Source: Clostridia bacterium (GTDB taxonomy: Bacteria; Bacillota; Clostridia; Oscillospirales; Ruminococcaceae). From it: DNA of 26,961 nt. A program made the position numbers and the translations under genes. Positions 1 to 8,086 of this stretch are shown piece after piece. The stretch's first letter is position 1, and the number at the start of each line of letters is the position of its first letter. The stretch is from the NCBI GenBank assembly GCA_026001145.1, contig BNZN01000010.1:1-26961 (forward strand), written 5' to 3'. The notes beneath the pieces are model-generated. The model did no database searches. It was not told the DNA's origin and worked only from the letters and a program-made list of their open reading frames with translations.

Positions 1-399
1 GAAGATAAAGACGATGCTAAGGCAGAAGTTGCTGCTGGCCCGAAAAAAGAAGCAACTCAGGAAGAAAGGCTCAAAAGGCTTCGTGAGGCATCAACTTCTG
101 TCATGAACGAGAAACAAATGCGAATGACATATAAAGCGGACGAGAAAAAGCTTATTGAAAAGCACCCTGTTGGGGAGCCGGCTTTGCTTGATTTTCCCAG
201 AATGCATGCATTTTGGGCGGTGATGAACCTGAAAACGAACGAGGAAGATTTTCAGGCAAAAAAAGAAGAGATAGCTCGCGAAGTCAACACGAAAAAGTTT
301 GAAAAACTATTGCTCGCTAGGGCTCAAAAGTTGAACGTTAAGTTTAACGACGCGGTAGTTACGCGATTCAGGGCGGATAAACTGAAACGTGAAGAATAG
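1..399 (+). CDS. C-terminal part of an unrecognised protein (5' end outside window)
   Basis: The frame is open from the first base of the window to the TAG at 397-399, giving 132 residues with no start visible upstream of the ATG at 103, so the gene most likely begins outside the window. The first 35 residues are rich in Lys, Glu and Ala, like a charged linker. The rest is predicted helical and basic (for example KFEKLLLARAQKL) and ends in a charged tail. The general look, a charged linker followed by a helical tail, resembles the ends of secreted chaperones or peptidyl-prolyl isomerases, but no motif supports that. An alternative is a short 98-residue protein starting at 103, but the codons before it continue the same composition and no good ribosome site precedes 103. 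Function unknown. Confidence 0.6.
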   Translation, partial: EDKDDAKAEVAAGPKKEATQEERLKRLREASTSVMNEKQMRMTYKADEKKLIEKHPVGEPALLDFPRMHAFWAVMNLKTNEEDFQAKKEEIAREVNTKKFEKLLLARAQKLNVKFNDAVVTRFRADKLKREE

Positions 400-414
400 G
401 AAGCTTCTTATGCC

Positions 415-460
415 CGGCAGCATGTTTTAGGACATTTGAGAAGTGCCGCTGATTTTTTTT
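415..460 (+). terminator. Hairpin followed by a T-run, candidate terminator/attenuator before queT
   Basis: CGGCA (415-419) pairs with TGCCG (444-448), an inner ATGT (422-425) pairs with ACAT (432-435), and eight T's follow at 453-460. This fits an imperfect rho-independent terminator for the gene ending at 399. It lies only 20 bases before the queT start, so a regulatory leader is also possible. I could not fit it to the preQ1-I or preQ1-II riboswitch consensus. Confidence 0.35.
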
Positions 461-479
461 ATGATGGGGTGGTGTTATT

Positions 480-1016
480 GTGAAAGTAAGTGCAAATCCC
501 AAATCAGATGGGTTAATAAAAACAGCCTTGATTGCAGCTATTTATGCGCTTTTATCCTTCCCGTTCAGTCCGCTTAGTTTCGGCGCCACTCAGGTTCGCA
601 TTGCAGAAGCTTTAACTATTTTACCTGCTTTGGGCCCCGGAATGGTCGGTGGGTTGGCTCTTGGTTGTGTCGTCACGAATCTCTATGGGGTTATGAACGG
701 TATCGATTTTGCGTGGGATATACTTATTGGCAGTGCTACTACGTTTGTTGCGGGGATTTTTACCTACAGGTGCCGCAACATATTATTTAAAGGCTTGCCG
801 ATGATTGGTTGCTTGCCTCCTATTTTGTTGAATGCCGTAGTGATTGGTGCTGAGATTACGCTTAAGGAAACCGGAATGAATTGGGTGTGGCCTGTGCTTT
901 TAAAGAACATATTGACGGTCGGAACGGGACAGGCTGTTTCCTGCCTTGTTCTTGGGTTGCCGCTTTTTATGTTGTTGAAAGCGACGATTTTCAGAGATGA
1001 TAGCGGTGAAAGTTAA
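480..1016 (+). CDS. queT: QueT-type queuosine-precursor ECF transporter S component
   Basis: A 178-residue very hydrophobic protein with about five or six membrane segments, the usual size for S components of energy-coupling-factor transporters. The family hallmark is at residues 35-52, FGATQVRIAEALTILPAL, corresponding to the QxRxxEALtxLP signature of QueT. The known role of the family is uptake of preQ1 or a related queuosine precursor for tRNA modification, working with shared EcfA/EcfA'/EcfT modules, none of which are in this window. The start is GTG at 480, preceded by a GGGGTGG stretch. The gene stands alone, with a hairpin before it and repeat copy R1 after it. Assignment to QueT is by recognition of the signature; substrate is inferred from the family. 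Confidence 0.85.
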   Translation: MKVSANPKSDGLIKTALIAAIYALLSFPFSPLSFGATQVRIAEALTILPALGPGMVGGLALGCVVTNLYGVMNGIDFAWDILIGSATTFVAGIFTYRCRNILFKGLPMIGCLPPILLNAVVIGAEITLKETGMNWVWPVLLKNILTVGTGQAVSCLVLGLPLFMLLKATIFRDDSGES

Positions 1017-1028
1017 GCCGCTTCGATT

Positions 1029-1245
1029 ATTCTTTTTTTCGTGTGCTTTCCAAACATTCCGGAATTCGAAACACATCGCTTTCTCGAACTTTTTTGTGTT
1101 TTGACAAAAAAGTTCCAAAAAAACAAACCAGGGAAGGAATTGCGATTTTTCCTTCCCTGGACCCATCCTTAAAACGCTTTTTCCACAATCTAGGGTTACT
1201 GTTTTTGATTTTGCAAATAAAAAGTCAGACTTTTACGATTTCTGG
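1029..1245 (+). repeat. Interspersed multi-hairpin repeat, copy R1 (forward)
   Basis: Contains one leader module (GCTTTCCAAACATTCCGG at 1043-1060), hairpin H1 at 1084-1113 (GAACTTTTTTGT, six-base loop GTTTTG, ACAAAAAAGTTC), linker, hairpin H2 at 1126-1158 (CCAGGGAAGGAA, nine-base loop, TTCCTTCCCTGG), the conserved tail AAAACGCTTTTT, and a further hairpin at 1220-1234 (AAAAGTC-A-GACTTTT) shared only with R3. H2 arms differ from those of R2, R4 and R6 at several positions on both sides, keeping perfect pairing. A 91-residue open frame across this region (1043-1318) is repeat-derived and probably not a gene. Confidence 0.9.
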
Positions 1246-1311
1246 TTTGTTCTTGAAAGGCAGGGTGCTTAGAAGGCAAAAAAGTGGCTTGACTAAGCGG
1301 AAACGAGGTGA

Positions 1312-3009
1312 GTGTTAATAGCGGTAAAAGCATTACATTGGGATATGTATATATGTTTTTTAGAAAGCTTGGGAGGAAGGTTATGGTTCTTTTTTTCTTG
1401 GTTGAAACTTGAATATTTCGCGAAAAAAGCTAGAAAGTGGTTGTGCGAAGTTGCAAAGCGCATTTATTATGATATCTTAAACACAAGGGTTTTGTTTTCA
1501 AACTTGGTGTTTGGTTTTCTAAAGAACACACAATCGTTGACTATTCGCTTGACTAAGGCATTTGGTCACTTTCGAAAGATGGCGAAAGAAGAATCTCCAA
1601 GTGTTATTTTCAAGGAATTTGTCGCGTTTTGTGGATTCAAATATAGTTTGCACAAGCGGTCGTTTTGGCGGTTTTTAAGAGCAACTTTAGCTTTTTTTTC
1701 GTTTTTGTTCTGTTTCTTTGTGATACAGTATGTCAGTCACATCGAATATGGCATCGAAATCAGGTGTGAAGGAAAGCTCGTTGGATATGTTGAAGATGAA
1801 TTTGATTTTTGGGAAGCGCAAAAACTTGTTAAGGAACGCATCCTTGAGCCAACTGAAGATATATACATAAAACCAGAATTTACTGTTTGCGTTTTAAAAC
1901 CCGAAAGGGTTACCAGCCATTCAGAGCTTGCGGATGGGATTATGCGGATTCTGCGTGACGATATAGTTAAAGCAAGTGGCATTTATCTTGATGGCAAATT
2001 TCTGGGAGCAACAACCGAAAAACCCTTGCTAGAAAAAGAATTGAAAGAGATCAAACTTAAAAATTCAAAAGGGCTCAAACAAAAAGGAGAAGTAATCTGG
2101 GAAAAAACTGTTGACATCCAGGAGGCCATTTATCCCAAGTCGAGTTTGCTACCGTTTAATGAATCTTTAAAACCGCTGCTAAATTCAAGAGAACCAAAAG
2201 AAACTGAGCATGTTGTTAAAGAAGGCGAAACAATCGAAAAGATTATCTCCGAATATGGGATGACAAAAAAGGAATTTGAAAGATTAAACCCGGGAACGGT
2301 TGCTGTTAATTCTGGGGGCAGTTTAATGGTGCGGGTGGGGGTTCCCTTTTTGGGGGTCAAGGTTGTTACAAGCGCAATTGTACGTGAAAAGGTGAAGTTT
2401 AAAAGTGTGAAAATTGCGAGCTCTAATTATCCGCTTGGTACACAACATCGCAAGCAACGTGGTGTTGATGGCGAAGTTGATGTGACTTATAATATCACCT
2501 ATGTGGATGATGTGGAAAAAACCAGAGTTCCGGTTTTTAAAAATGTCGTAAAAGAGGCAGTTGATGAACAGGTGATTGTTGGGCAGCGGCGCGACAACTA
2601 TTTTTATGATTATGGTGAAAGCGTTCCGGATGGGGTGGCCAATTTCATTTGGCCAGTTGAGGGTAACAAAGGTTACATAAATTCCTATTTTGGTGGTCCA
2701 ACTAGACACCGAGGTGTTGATATTTGTTCAGAGTTTGGGACGCTGATTTTGGCGAGCGATGCTGGGACAGTTGTTAGCGCCGGTTCGGACGGAACCTATG
2801 GGAAAAGTGTTGTTATAAGGCATGAAAACGGTTTGTTTACGCGGTATGCTCATAATTCAGAGATATATGTCAAAGTTGGGCAGGTTGTGGAGCAAAAGGA
2901 GCCGATTGCAGCAATGGGGCAGACAGGGAATGCAACGGGAGTACACTTGCACTTTGAAATTTTAAAAGGAAGAACACAAATTGACCCAAGGCCATATGTT
3001 GAGAGGTGA
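1312..3009 (+). CDS. Membrane-anchored LysM-G5-M23 peptidoglycan endopeptidase
   Basis: 565 residues. Residues 1-118 are basic and probably cytoplasmic; a single membrane segment lies at about 120-141, so the rest should face the cell wall. Residues about 145-295 form an extracytoplasmic region I do not recognise. A LysM-like module follows at about 299-343 (EHVVKEGETIEKII), then a G5 domain at about 352-427, then an M23 (lysostaphin/LytM-type) peptidase at about 453-562. The zinc ligands and catalytic residues are present: H466 and D470 (HRGVD), H514 (YAHN), H545 and H547 (HLHFE), so an active enzyme cutting peptide cross-bridges is expected. LysM plus G5 should hold it on peptidoglycan. The GTG start at 1312 has GAGGTG only one base away; an in-frame ATG at 1345 is an alternative. 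It overlaps the downstream flippase by four bases, suggesting co-translation and a shared envelope role. Such LysM-G5-M23 proteins are common in Clostridia. Confidence 0.88.
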   Translation: MLIAVKALHWDMYICFLESLGGRLWFFFSWLKLEYFAKKARKWLCEVAKRIYYDILNTRVLFSNLVFGFLKNTQSLTIRLTKAFGHFRKMAKEESPSVIFKEFVAFCGFKYSLHKRSFWRFLRATLAFFSFLFCFFVIQYVSHIEYGIEIRCEGKLVGYVEDEFDFWEAQKLVKERILEPTEDIYIKPEFTVCVLKPERVTSHSELADGIMRILRDDIVKASGIYLDGKFLGATTEKPLLEKELKEIKLKNSKGLKQKGEVIWEKTVDIQEAIYPKSSLLPFNESLKPLLNSREPKETEHVVKEGETIEKIISEYGMTKKEFERLNPGTVAVNSGGSLMVRVGVPFLGVKVVTSAIVREKVKFKSVKIASSNYPLGTQHRKQRGVDGEVDVTYNITYVDDVEKTRVPVFKNVVKEAVDEQVIVGQRRDNYFYDYGESVPDGVANFIWPVEGNKGYINSYFGGPTRHRGVDICSEFGTLILASDAGTVVSAGSDGTYGKSVVIRHENGLFTRYAHNSEIYVKVGQVVEQKEPIAAMGQTGNATGVHLHFEILKGRTQIDPRPYVER

Positions 3010-4553
3010 TCACTATCCAGTTTGTGACTGAGCGAACGAGAACTCAAAAAACTGTGCGTAACTTGTTATTCATAATTCCTTGCCAGATCATTCTCATTAT
3101 CTTGGACTTTCACCTCAAACGAAAGTTTTCGAACGTTCTTAGCGCAAATCACCTGGGTGTGGAAAACACATTTAGAAAAATCTTAATGTTTTTTTCTGCA
3201 ACAAATCTGGGGCTCATCCCGGCAATCTCATATAGTCTTTATAAACCGTTTGCCACAAATGATATCGAAAAGATAAAGGCTACCGTAAAGTTTATCAAGA
3301 GGCTGTGTTGGGCATTGGCAGCCCTCTTCATATTAATTGGAGTTCCTTTCACCTTTTGTTTGCAATTGGTGGCCAATAATGCTATATATGCTATCCCTAA
3401 CATAAGGCTTGTATACCTGCTGTTTTTGGCGAATGCTGTGATTCCTTGTTTTTTTGCTCACCGGCAATCTGCAATTTTATATAACCAGAAGAAACATATT
3501 GTGGTTTTGATTAACTTTGTTGCGGTTTCGAGCAAAACGGTTGCGCAGATGATTTTCTTAAGCAAAAGGCCTGGTCTGGTTTCTTTTGTGATGTGCATAA
3601 CACTTTCCACGCTTTTGGAAGGGCTAATAATCTTTTTCGTTTCAAAACGTCAATATCCGTTTTTGTCTGAAAAAAGCGAAAGTAGCCTTTCGGGCAAAGA
3701 AGTCATTGCGGCTTTCAAAAATGCCGGTGGAGGTTCCCTTAATCAGGTGTTTGGCCTTATCGTCAATGTCACAAACAGTGTGTATGTTTCCAGGTTTGTT
3801 GGGCTTTCGGTTGCCGGAATACATTCGTCATATGACTCGATTCTTGAAGCGGTCAAGACGTTCAATTGGAACTTTTGCGAAGCTATTGGGCCGAGTGTTG
3901 GAAATTTGGCGGCACTCGGGGAACACAAAAAGTTAGAAAAGCGGTTTTTTTCGGTTTTGTTATTGAGCAACTGGATCTTTGGTGGTGTTGTGTGTGTGCT
4001 CGTGGCCAATTTTGCCCCGTTAGTTCGGGTTTGGAGGCCAACCCTTAGAGTGTTTGATGATTTTACAAGTATTATGATATTTGCCAATTTTTATATGCTT
4101 GCAGTCAGAAAACTTATCTTGATGTTTAAAGGGAGCATGGGGATTTATTGGGCTGGGAAATACGTAACGTTTTGGGAAGCGGTTTTGAATGTGATTTTGG
4201 GTTATCTGCTTCGGGGCTATGGCGTTGCGGGGATCTCCGTAGGGATGGCAATCAGCATTTTGTGCACCTGTTTTTGGTGGGAGCCTTTGTTGCTCTTCAA
4301 GCTTGGGTTCAAGACTTCGTCGGTGCTGTTTTTCAAAAAACAGTTGATATATTACCTAATGACGGCGATTTCTTGTGTGATTTCGGTTTTTATGTGTGTC
4401 CAACTGGATCTTTTGGGGTGGCCAAGAGTGATTGTTGGCGGAATGATTAGTGTTTTTGTCCAAAGCATAATATTTTCGGTTGTATTCAGAAAGACTGAGG
4501 AATTTTTGTTCTTAAAGGGCTTAGGACGAAGGTTACTTGCTCGACACGGCTGA
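3006..4553 (+). CDS. Wzx/MATE-superfamily polysaccharide flippase-like membrane protein
   Basis: 515 residues with about 12 hydrophobic segments spread along the full length and a basic C-terminus, the architecture of the MOP (multidrug/oligosaccharide/polysaccharide) flippases. The N-terminal layout, with a helix ending in a NLLF...QIILIIL stretch followed by a second in LGVENTFRKILMFFSATNLGL, is like the Wzx-type O-antigen/teichoic repeat-unit exporters. The probable role is moving a lipid-linked glycan across the membrane, but the substrate cannot be read from sequence. The GTG at 3006 overlaps the TGA of the M23 gene (GTGA), so the two genes are translationally coupled; a GTG at 3024 is an alternative start. 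No glycosyltransferases are nearby, which is unusual for a Wzx in a polysaccharide locus. A repeat copy (R2) follows. Confidence 0.75.
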   Translation: MITIQFVTERTRTQKTVRNLLFIIPCQIILIILDFHLKRKFSNVLSANHLGVENTFRKILMFFSATNLGLIPAISYSLYKPFATNDIEKIKATVKFIKRLCWALAALFILIGVPFTFCLQLVANNAIYAIPNIRLVYLLFLANAVIPCFFAHRQSAILYNQKKHIVVLINFVAVSSKTVAQMIFLSKRPGLVSFVMCITLSTLLEGLIIFFVSKRQYPFLSEKSESSLSGKEVIAAFKNAGGGSLNQVFGLIVNVTNSVYVSRFVGLSVAGIHSSYDSILEAVKTFNWNFCEAIGPSVGNLAALGEHKKLEKRFFSVLLLSNWIFGGVVCVLVANFAPLVRVWRPTLRVFDDFTSIMIFANFYMLAVRKLILMFKGSMGIYWAGKYVTFWEAVLNVILGYLLRGYGVAGISVGMAISILCTCFWWEPLLLFKLGFKTSSVLFFKKQLIYYLMTAISCVISVFMCVQLDLLGWPRVIVGGMISVFVQSIIFSVVFRKTEEFLFLKGLGRRLLARHG

Positions 4554-4618
4554 TCATGAACGAACTTTTCAATTCCCGTAATATGTGGCGGAATCTCCCA
4601 AATTCCACGCATTGCATT

Positions 4619-4840
4619 TGTTTGCTTTCCTAACGCTCCGGAGTTTAAAATAAATTTTCTTATTTTCACGTGCTTTCCAAGCACTCCGAAATTCGAAACA
4701 AAACCGCCTTCTCGAACTTTTTTGTGTTTTGACAAAAAAGTTCCAAAAAAACAAACCAGAGAGGGAATTGCGATTTTCCCTCTCTGGACTCTCCCTTGAA
4801 ACGCTTTTTGCCAGAGTCTAAGTTTTTTGTTTTAAATATC
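4619..4840 (+). repeat. Interspersed multi-hairpin repeat, copy R2 (forward, two leader modules)
   Basis: Two tandem leader modules (around 4622 and 4671), H1 at 4714-4743 with arms identical to R1, R4 and R6, H2 at 4756-4787 (CCAGAGAGGGAA, eight-base loop, TTCCCTCTCTGG), then the tail TCCCTTGAAACGCTTTTTG. GACTCT just after H2 can pair with AGAGTC in the tail. The stretch 4554-4618 before it shows no feature. An 80-residue frame at 4796-5038 lies in the tail and its flank and is probably not a gene. Confidence 0.9.
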
Positions 4841-4844
4841 GGAA

Positions 4845-4895
4845 AAGGTTGTTTGCCACTCGCTTTTCAAGAAGCAAATTGGGAGATGATGAGCT
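4845..4895 (+). repeat. Relic of a divergent (third) subtype of the same repeat, fused to R2
   Basis: TTTGCCACTCGCTTTTCAAG at 4853-4872 followed by AAGCAAA matches the corresponding part of copy R7 (26701-26727) with one difference. TTTGC and GCAAA can pair, taking the place of H1, and GGGAG/CTCCC just after can pair, taking the place of H2. Confidence 0.6.
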
Positions 4896-4999
4896 CCCCA
4901 TTGGATTTCTTCCCACTATGTTTTTTTCGAAAGAAGAGATTTTTCGCTTTGAGCTTTAATGCGTATATGCGGCTTGATTTCTTGGAGAATGCAGCATTA

Positions 5000-5008
5000 T
5001 GGTATAAT
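5000..5008 (+). promoter_or_regulatory. Extended -10 promoter element for hisS
   Basis: TGGTATAAT at 5000-5008 is an extended -10 (TGnTATAAT) with a perfect TATAAT hexamer; only a weak TTGGAG (4983-4988) precedes it at a short spacing, as is tolerated for extended -10 promoters. It lies about 57 bases before the hisS start. Confidence 0.55.
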
Positions 5009-5064
5009 GGAATGAGAGAAGAATCGAATGTGATTTAAAAAGTTCAAAAAGAAGGTGCTTGGTT

Positions 5065-6318
5065 GTGGATGTGAATACAAATCCGGTCAAGGGAACAAAA
5101 GATTATCTGCCAGCTGAGGTTGTGGTGCGAGATTACGTTAAGAGTCTTATCCTGGAAGTTTATCGTCAAAATGGCTTCCAAAGGATTGAAACTCCTATGA
5201 TTGAAAGCATAGAGCGGTTGGATAAAAGTGATGGGGGCGAGAATCTTTCATTAATTTTTAAAATTTTAAAGCGTGGTGCTAAGCTTGATTTGGCCAATCA
5301 AAATCTCAAAGAAAACGATCTTGTTGATAGTGGTCTGCGGTACGATCTGACATTGCCGCTTGCAAGATATTACGCGAACAATCGGCATCGTTTGAAAAAT
5401 CCGTTCAAAGTCATTCAGGTTGATAAGGTTTTTCGTGCAGAAAAGCCGCAAAAAGGAAGATTGCGGGAGTTCTATCAGTGTGATATAGACGTTATTGGGG
5501 ACGAGAGCGTCGCCGCCGAAATCGAGTTAATTTACGTAACCAGTGAAGCCCTTTTGAAACTTGGCTTTTCCAATTTTGTTGTCAGGGTCAACGACAGAAG
5601 AATCCTGAAAAACGTGATTGTTTCTGCGGGCTTTGATGCAGGTGAAGTTTCTAGTGTCTGCGTTTCAATCGATAAGTTAGATAAAGTTGGAATGGATGGC
5701 GTAAGAGAAGAGCTTATCACAAAAGGGTTTGATGTTGGTGCGGTCGAGAACTTGGTTAAGATTATGGCGGACACGTCATTCGGGAGTTTCGAAACTTTGG
5801 GTGAGGTCTGTCGCGAAACCGGCGTGGTTGAAGACCTAAAGCGGGTTGTCAACATTTCGAATGAGCTTGCGGATGGCAGATACAAGGTTGAATATGACAA
5901 ATCTCTTGTTCGTGGAATGGGATACTATACTGGGATGGTGTTCGAGATTGTTGTTCCATCGTTTGGTACTTCGATAGCTGGGGGGGGCCGTTATGACAAC
6001 ATGATCGGGACTTTTGTGAAAGAGCAGATTCCGGCAGTTGGTTTTTCAATTGGCTTCGAAAGAATAACTAGCATCATGCTGGAAGGCGGGATGTTTAAAC
6101 CAGAGGTTGCAAAGACGGTTGCGGTGATTTATGGCGAAGACTCCAGGGTGGCTGACGCAATAAAAAAATCGAATGAGTTGAAGCGGCAAGATTATAAGGT
6201 CACTATCTTCAAGAAGGCGACAAACCCGGGCAAACAGCTGGCATATCTGGAAGCTGAGGGCTTCAGTTATGTGTGCAGACTGGATGAACCCGGTGACCTT
6301 AAGCCACTCAAAGGCTGA
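5065..6318 (+). CDS. hisS: Histidyl-tRNA synthetase
   Basis: About 417 residues, class II aminoacyl-tRNA synthetase charging tRNA-His. Visible motifs: the N-terminal PVKGTKDYLP; the motif 1/histidine region ending in SGLRYDLTLPLARY; motif 2 FRAEKPQKGRLREFYQCDID; the histidine-specific loop LVRGMGYYTGMVFEI; and motif 3 with GGGRYDNMIG and PAVGFSIGFERI. A C-terminal anticodon-binding (HGTP) domain runs from about AVIYGEDSRV to the end and looks slightly short. The near-perfect Shine-Dalgarno AGAAGGTG (5050-5057) lies 7 bases before GTG 5065, which I prefer over the in-frame TTG at 5059. No T-box leader is seen; an extended -10 promoter is at 5000. The last codons and the ribosome site of the next gene are duplicated, in diverged form, at about 7113-7206. 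Confidence 0.95.
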   Translation: MDVNTNPVKGTKDYLPAEVVVRDYVKSLILEVYRQNGFQRIETPMIESIERLDKSDGGENLSLIFKILKRGAKLDLANQNLKENDLVDSGLRYDLTLPLARYYANNRHRLKNPFKVIQVDKVFRAEKPQKGRLREFYQCDIDVIGDESVAAEIELIYVTSEALLKLGFSNFVVRVNDRRILKNVIVSAGFDAGEVSSVCVSIDKLDKVGMDGVREELITKGFDVGAVENLVKIMADTSFGSFETLGEVCRETGVVEDLKRVVNISNELADGRYKVEYDKSLVRGMGYYTGMVFEIVVPSFGTSIAGGGRYDNMIGTFVKEQIPAVGFSIGFERITSIMLEGGMFKPEVAKTVAVIYGEDSRVADAIKKSNELKRQDYKVTIFKKATNPGKQLAYLEAEGFSYVCRLDEPGDLKPLKG

Positions 6319-6334
6319 GGAATGGAGAGAGATT

Positions 6335-7015
6335 ATGATAATGAAGAACAAGATAATCAATGAAAAGATTGAACACTTAATCGTTGAAATAAACAAATTT
6401 ACCGACGGTAGCGAATTGCAAAAAATTTTATATTTACAAAACTTTTTGCTCGCTAATGTTAAGTATCCTCATATTAAATTGAAAAATGAAGATGGCATTT
6501 TATATCCAAAGCTTGACCTGAACGATGATATCCAAAAAAATTATTCGACCTCTTACGGCGGGTTGATAAATAAAAAGGTATTTTGTTTTGGAATCGCCGA
6601 AACCGTAAATTTAATTTTAAATAATCCCAAAATAGATATTAAATCTGAAACTGTGAACGGTTATTGCGTATCGCCCCAAAATGGCAAAATTATCCACGCT
6701 TGGAATATTGTTTTTGTTGAAAACATGGCTTATCAATTAGATACTACTTTTGATATCACCAGAAACGTAAATGTCAAAAAATTCTTTGACGATAAGTTAA
6801 AAATTATTGATGATAAAAACGAAATTGCCGGTGCTAAAGCTACAAAGTTCTCTTATGAAAGATTTTTGGTTAGCGATAAACATTTCGAGTCAGACCATAT
6901 CTGGAATAAAAGTTATCCTATATGTAATTTGGAATATTCAAGGGGAAAAATCAAAATTGCCATAGAACAACTAAAAGCTAAAGGTGTAAAATTCGACTAT
7001 ACTACCGAAAAATAA
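6335..7015 (+). CDS. Transglutaminase-like (papain-fold) protein, probably horizontally acquired
   Basis: 226 residues from ATG 6335, which has GGAGAGA five bases upstream; an in-frame ATG at 6269 lies inside hisS and is unlikely. The catalytic triad expected for transglutaminase-like cysteine proteases is visible: Cys84 in VFCFGIAE, His121 in IHAWN, and Asp136 in QLDTTFD. No signal peptide or membrane segment is seen, so it is probably cytoplasmic. The target is unknown. The gene is clearly more AT-rich than hisS and the PHP gene (many AAA, TTA and ATT codons). It lies between two copies of the same hisS-end/ribosome-site sequence, so it looks like a cassette inserted between hisS and the downstream gene. 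Transglutaminase-like fold: fairly sure; biochemical role: unknown. Confidence 0.8.
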   Translation: MIMKNKIINEKIEHLIVEINKFTDGSELQKILYLQNFLLANVKYPHIKLKNEDGILYPKLDLNDDIQKNYSTSYGGLINKKVFCFGIAETVNLILNNPKIDIKSETVNGYCVSPQNGKIIHAWNIVFVENMAYQLDTTFDITRNVNVKKFFDDKLKIIDDKNEIAGAKATKFSYERFLVSDKHFESDHIWNKSYPICNLEYSRGKIKIAIEQLKAKGVKFDYTTEK

Positions 7016-7112
7016 AATTGGAAAAATCATAAAGATGAAAAATATCGATGTTTTTTCTCAGAATCTGTTCCCGATCTTTTTAGCAGGGTTGATATGAATG
7101 CCAAAATAACCA

Positions 7113-7206
7113 TATGCAATCTGGATGAAACCGATGAACCTAAATCACTCAAACGCTGAAGATAGTATCGAATAATTATATAAGCAATGAATGGAGAAAG
7201 ATTATG
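7113..7206 (+). repeat. Diverged duplicate of the hisS 3' end and ribosome-binding region
   Basis: Codons at 7113-7159 read ICNLDETDEPKSLKR-stop, matching the HisRS end VCRLDEPGDLKPLKG-stop at about half of the positions. GAATGGAGAAAGATTATGAT at 7189-7208 matches GAATGGAGAGAGATTATGAT at 6319-6338 with one difference. The copy has 44 bases between stop and the next ATG instead of 16. No gene is seen at 7016-7112. Confidence 0.7.
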
Positions 7207-8007
7207 ATAAAGGCAGATTTTCACACACATTCTGAATTTTCTGGTGATTCAGAGATGAGGCTTTCAGAGATGGCGGAAAGAGCGATGAAAATAGGACTGG
7301 AGGTCCTGTGCATCACAGACCATTATGATCTGGATCAACCTGATCTGTTTGAGGAAAAAGCGTTTGATGTGCCGTGTTATTTGGACGCGTTGCGAGAGGT
7401 CAAAGAACGTTACACAAACAAGATTGATGTCAGATTTGGCATCGAGATTGGATTGACTAACGATCTGAAGGAGAAACTGCAGGATTTTGTGAGTGCAAAC
7501 AATTTCGATTTCATCATAGGCTCTTCACACACCGCCAATGACATGAATCCATACGTTCCAGAGTTTTTTGAGGGTCGCTCGGAAAAAGATGCTTACCTTG
7601 AATATTTTCAATCCATCCTTGAAAATGTGAAAAATCTTGATTGCTATAGTGTCTACGGTCACCTGGATTACGTGGCTAGGTATGGACCAACTCAAAATAA
7701 GGATTTTAATCTTAAAGATTATTATGAGGTTCTTGAATCGATTTTTAAGATTATCATAAAAAACGGTCGCGGGATCGAAGTGAATACATCCGGATTTCAT
7801 TATGGCTTGGGCAACCCGCATCCACACAAAGATATCCTAAGGCTTTATAAAGAGCTTGGTGGCGAGATTATTACGGTTGGCAGCGATGCGCACACCAAAG
7901 AAAGGATCGGAGCTGATTTCGAAAGGGTCGCTGAATTGTTAAAAAGCGTGGGCTTCAAATACTACTCAACCTTCAAAAACAAGGAGCCAACGTTTCACAA
8001 TTTGTGA
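7204..8007 (+). CDS. PHP-family histidinol-phosphatase-like phosphoesterase
   Basis: 267 residues, the usual length for HisJ/HisK-type histidinol phosphatases of the PHP superfamily. Metal-ligand motifs appear in order: DFHTHS (residues 5-10), CITDHYD (about 36-42), the GIEIG glutamate, GSSHT, YGHLDY, and the C-terminal GSDAH. In the family these bind a three-metal centre that hydrolyses phosphate esters; histidinol phosphate is the known substrate of HisJ, the eighth step of histidine synthesis. No other his-biosynthesis gene is nearby, so a different phosphoester substrate is possible, though hisS upstream makes a histidine link attractive. ATG 7204 has GGAGAAAG six bases upstream. The ribosome site is the one duplicated on the far side of the transglutaminase-like gene, so this gene may originally have followed hisS directly. 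Confidence 0.85.
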   Translation: MIKADFHTHSEFSGDSEMRLSEMAERAMKIGLEVLCITDHYDLDQPDLFEEKAFDVPCYLDALREVKERYTNKIDVRFGIEIGLTNDLKEKLQDFVSANNFDFIIGSSHTANDMNPYVPEFFEGRSEKDAYLEYFQSILENVKNLDCYSVYGHLDYVARYGPTQNKDFNLKDYYEVLESIFKIIIKNGRGIEVNTSGFHYGLGNPHPHKDILRLYKELGGEIITVGSDAHTKERIGADFERVAELLKSVGFKYYSTFKNKEPTFHNL

Positions 8008-8086
8008 TTTGCTCTCCGATGCTGCATTTTGTGGCCATGAGTGCAAGGAATGGCACAATATTTTATGTGAACTGAGAGATGGAATC

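Noticed and set aside
1043..1318. 91-residue frame across R1
   Set aside because: It is made of repeat hairpins and is not conserved in the other copies.
4796..5038. 80-residue frame before hisS
   Set aside because: It starts in the R2 tail, runs through a repeat relic and the hisS promoter, and has no ribosome site.
7027..7230. Minus-strand 67-residue frame opposite the duplicated hisS end
   Set aside because: The same stretch is explained by the plus-strand relic of hisS, and no minus-strand ribosome site is visible.
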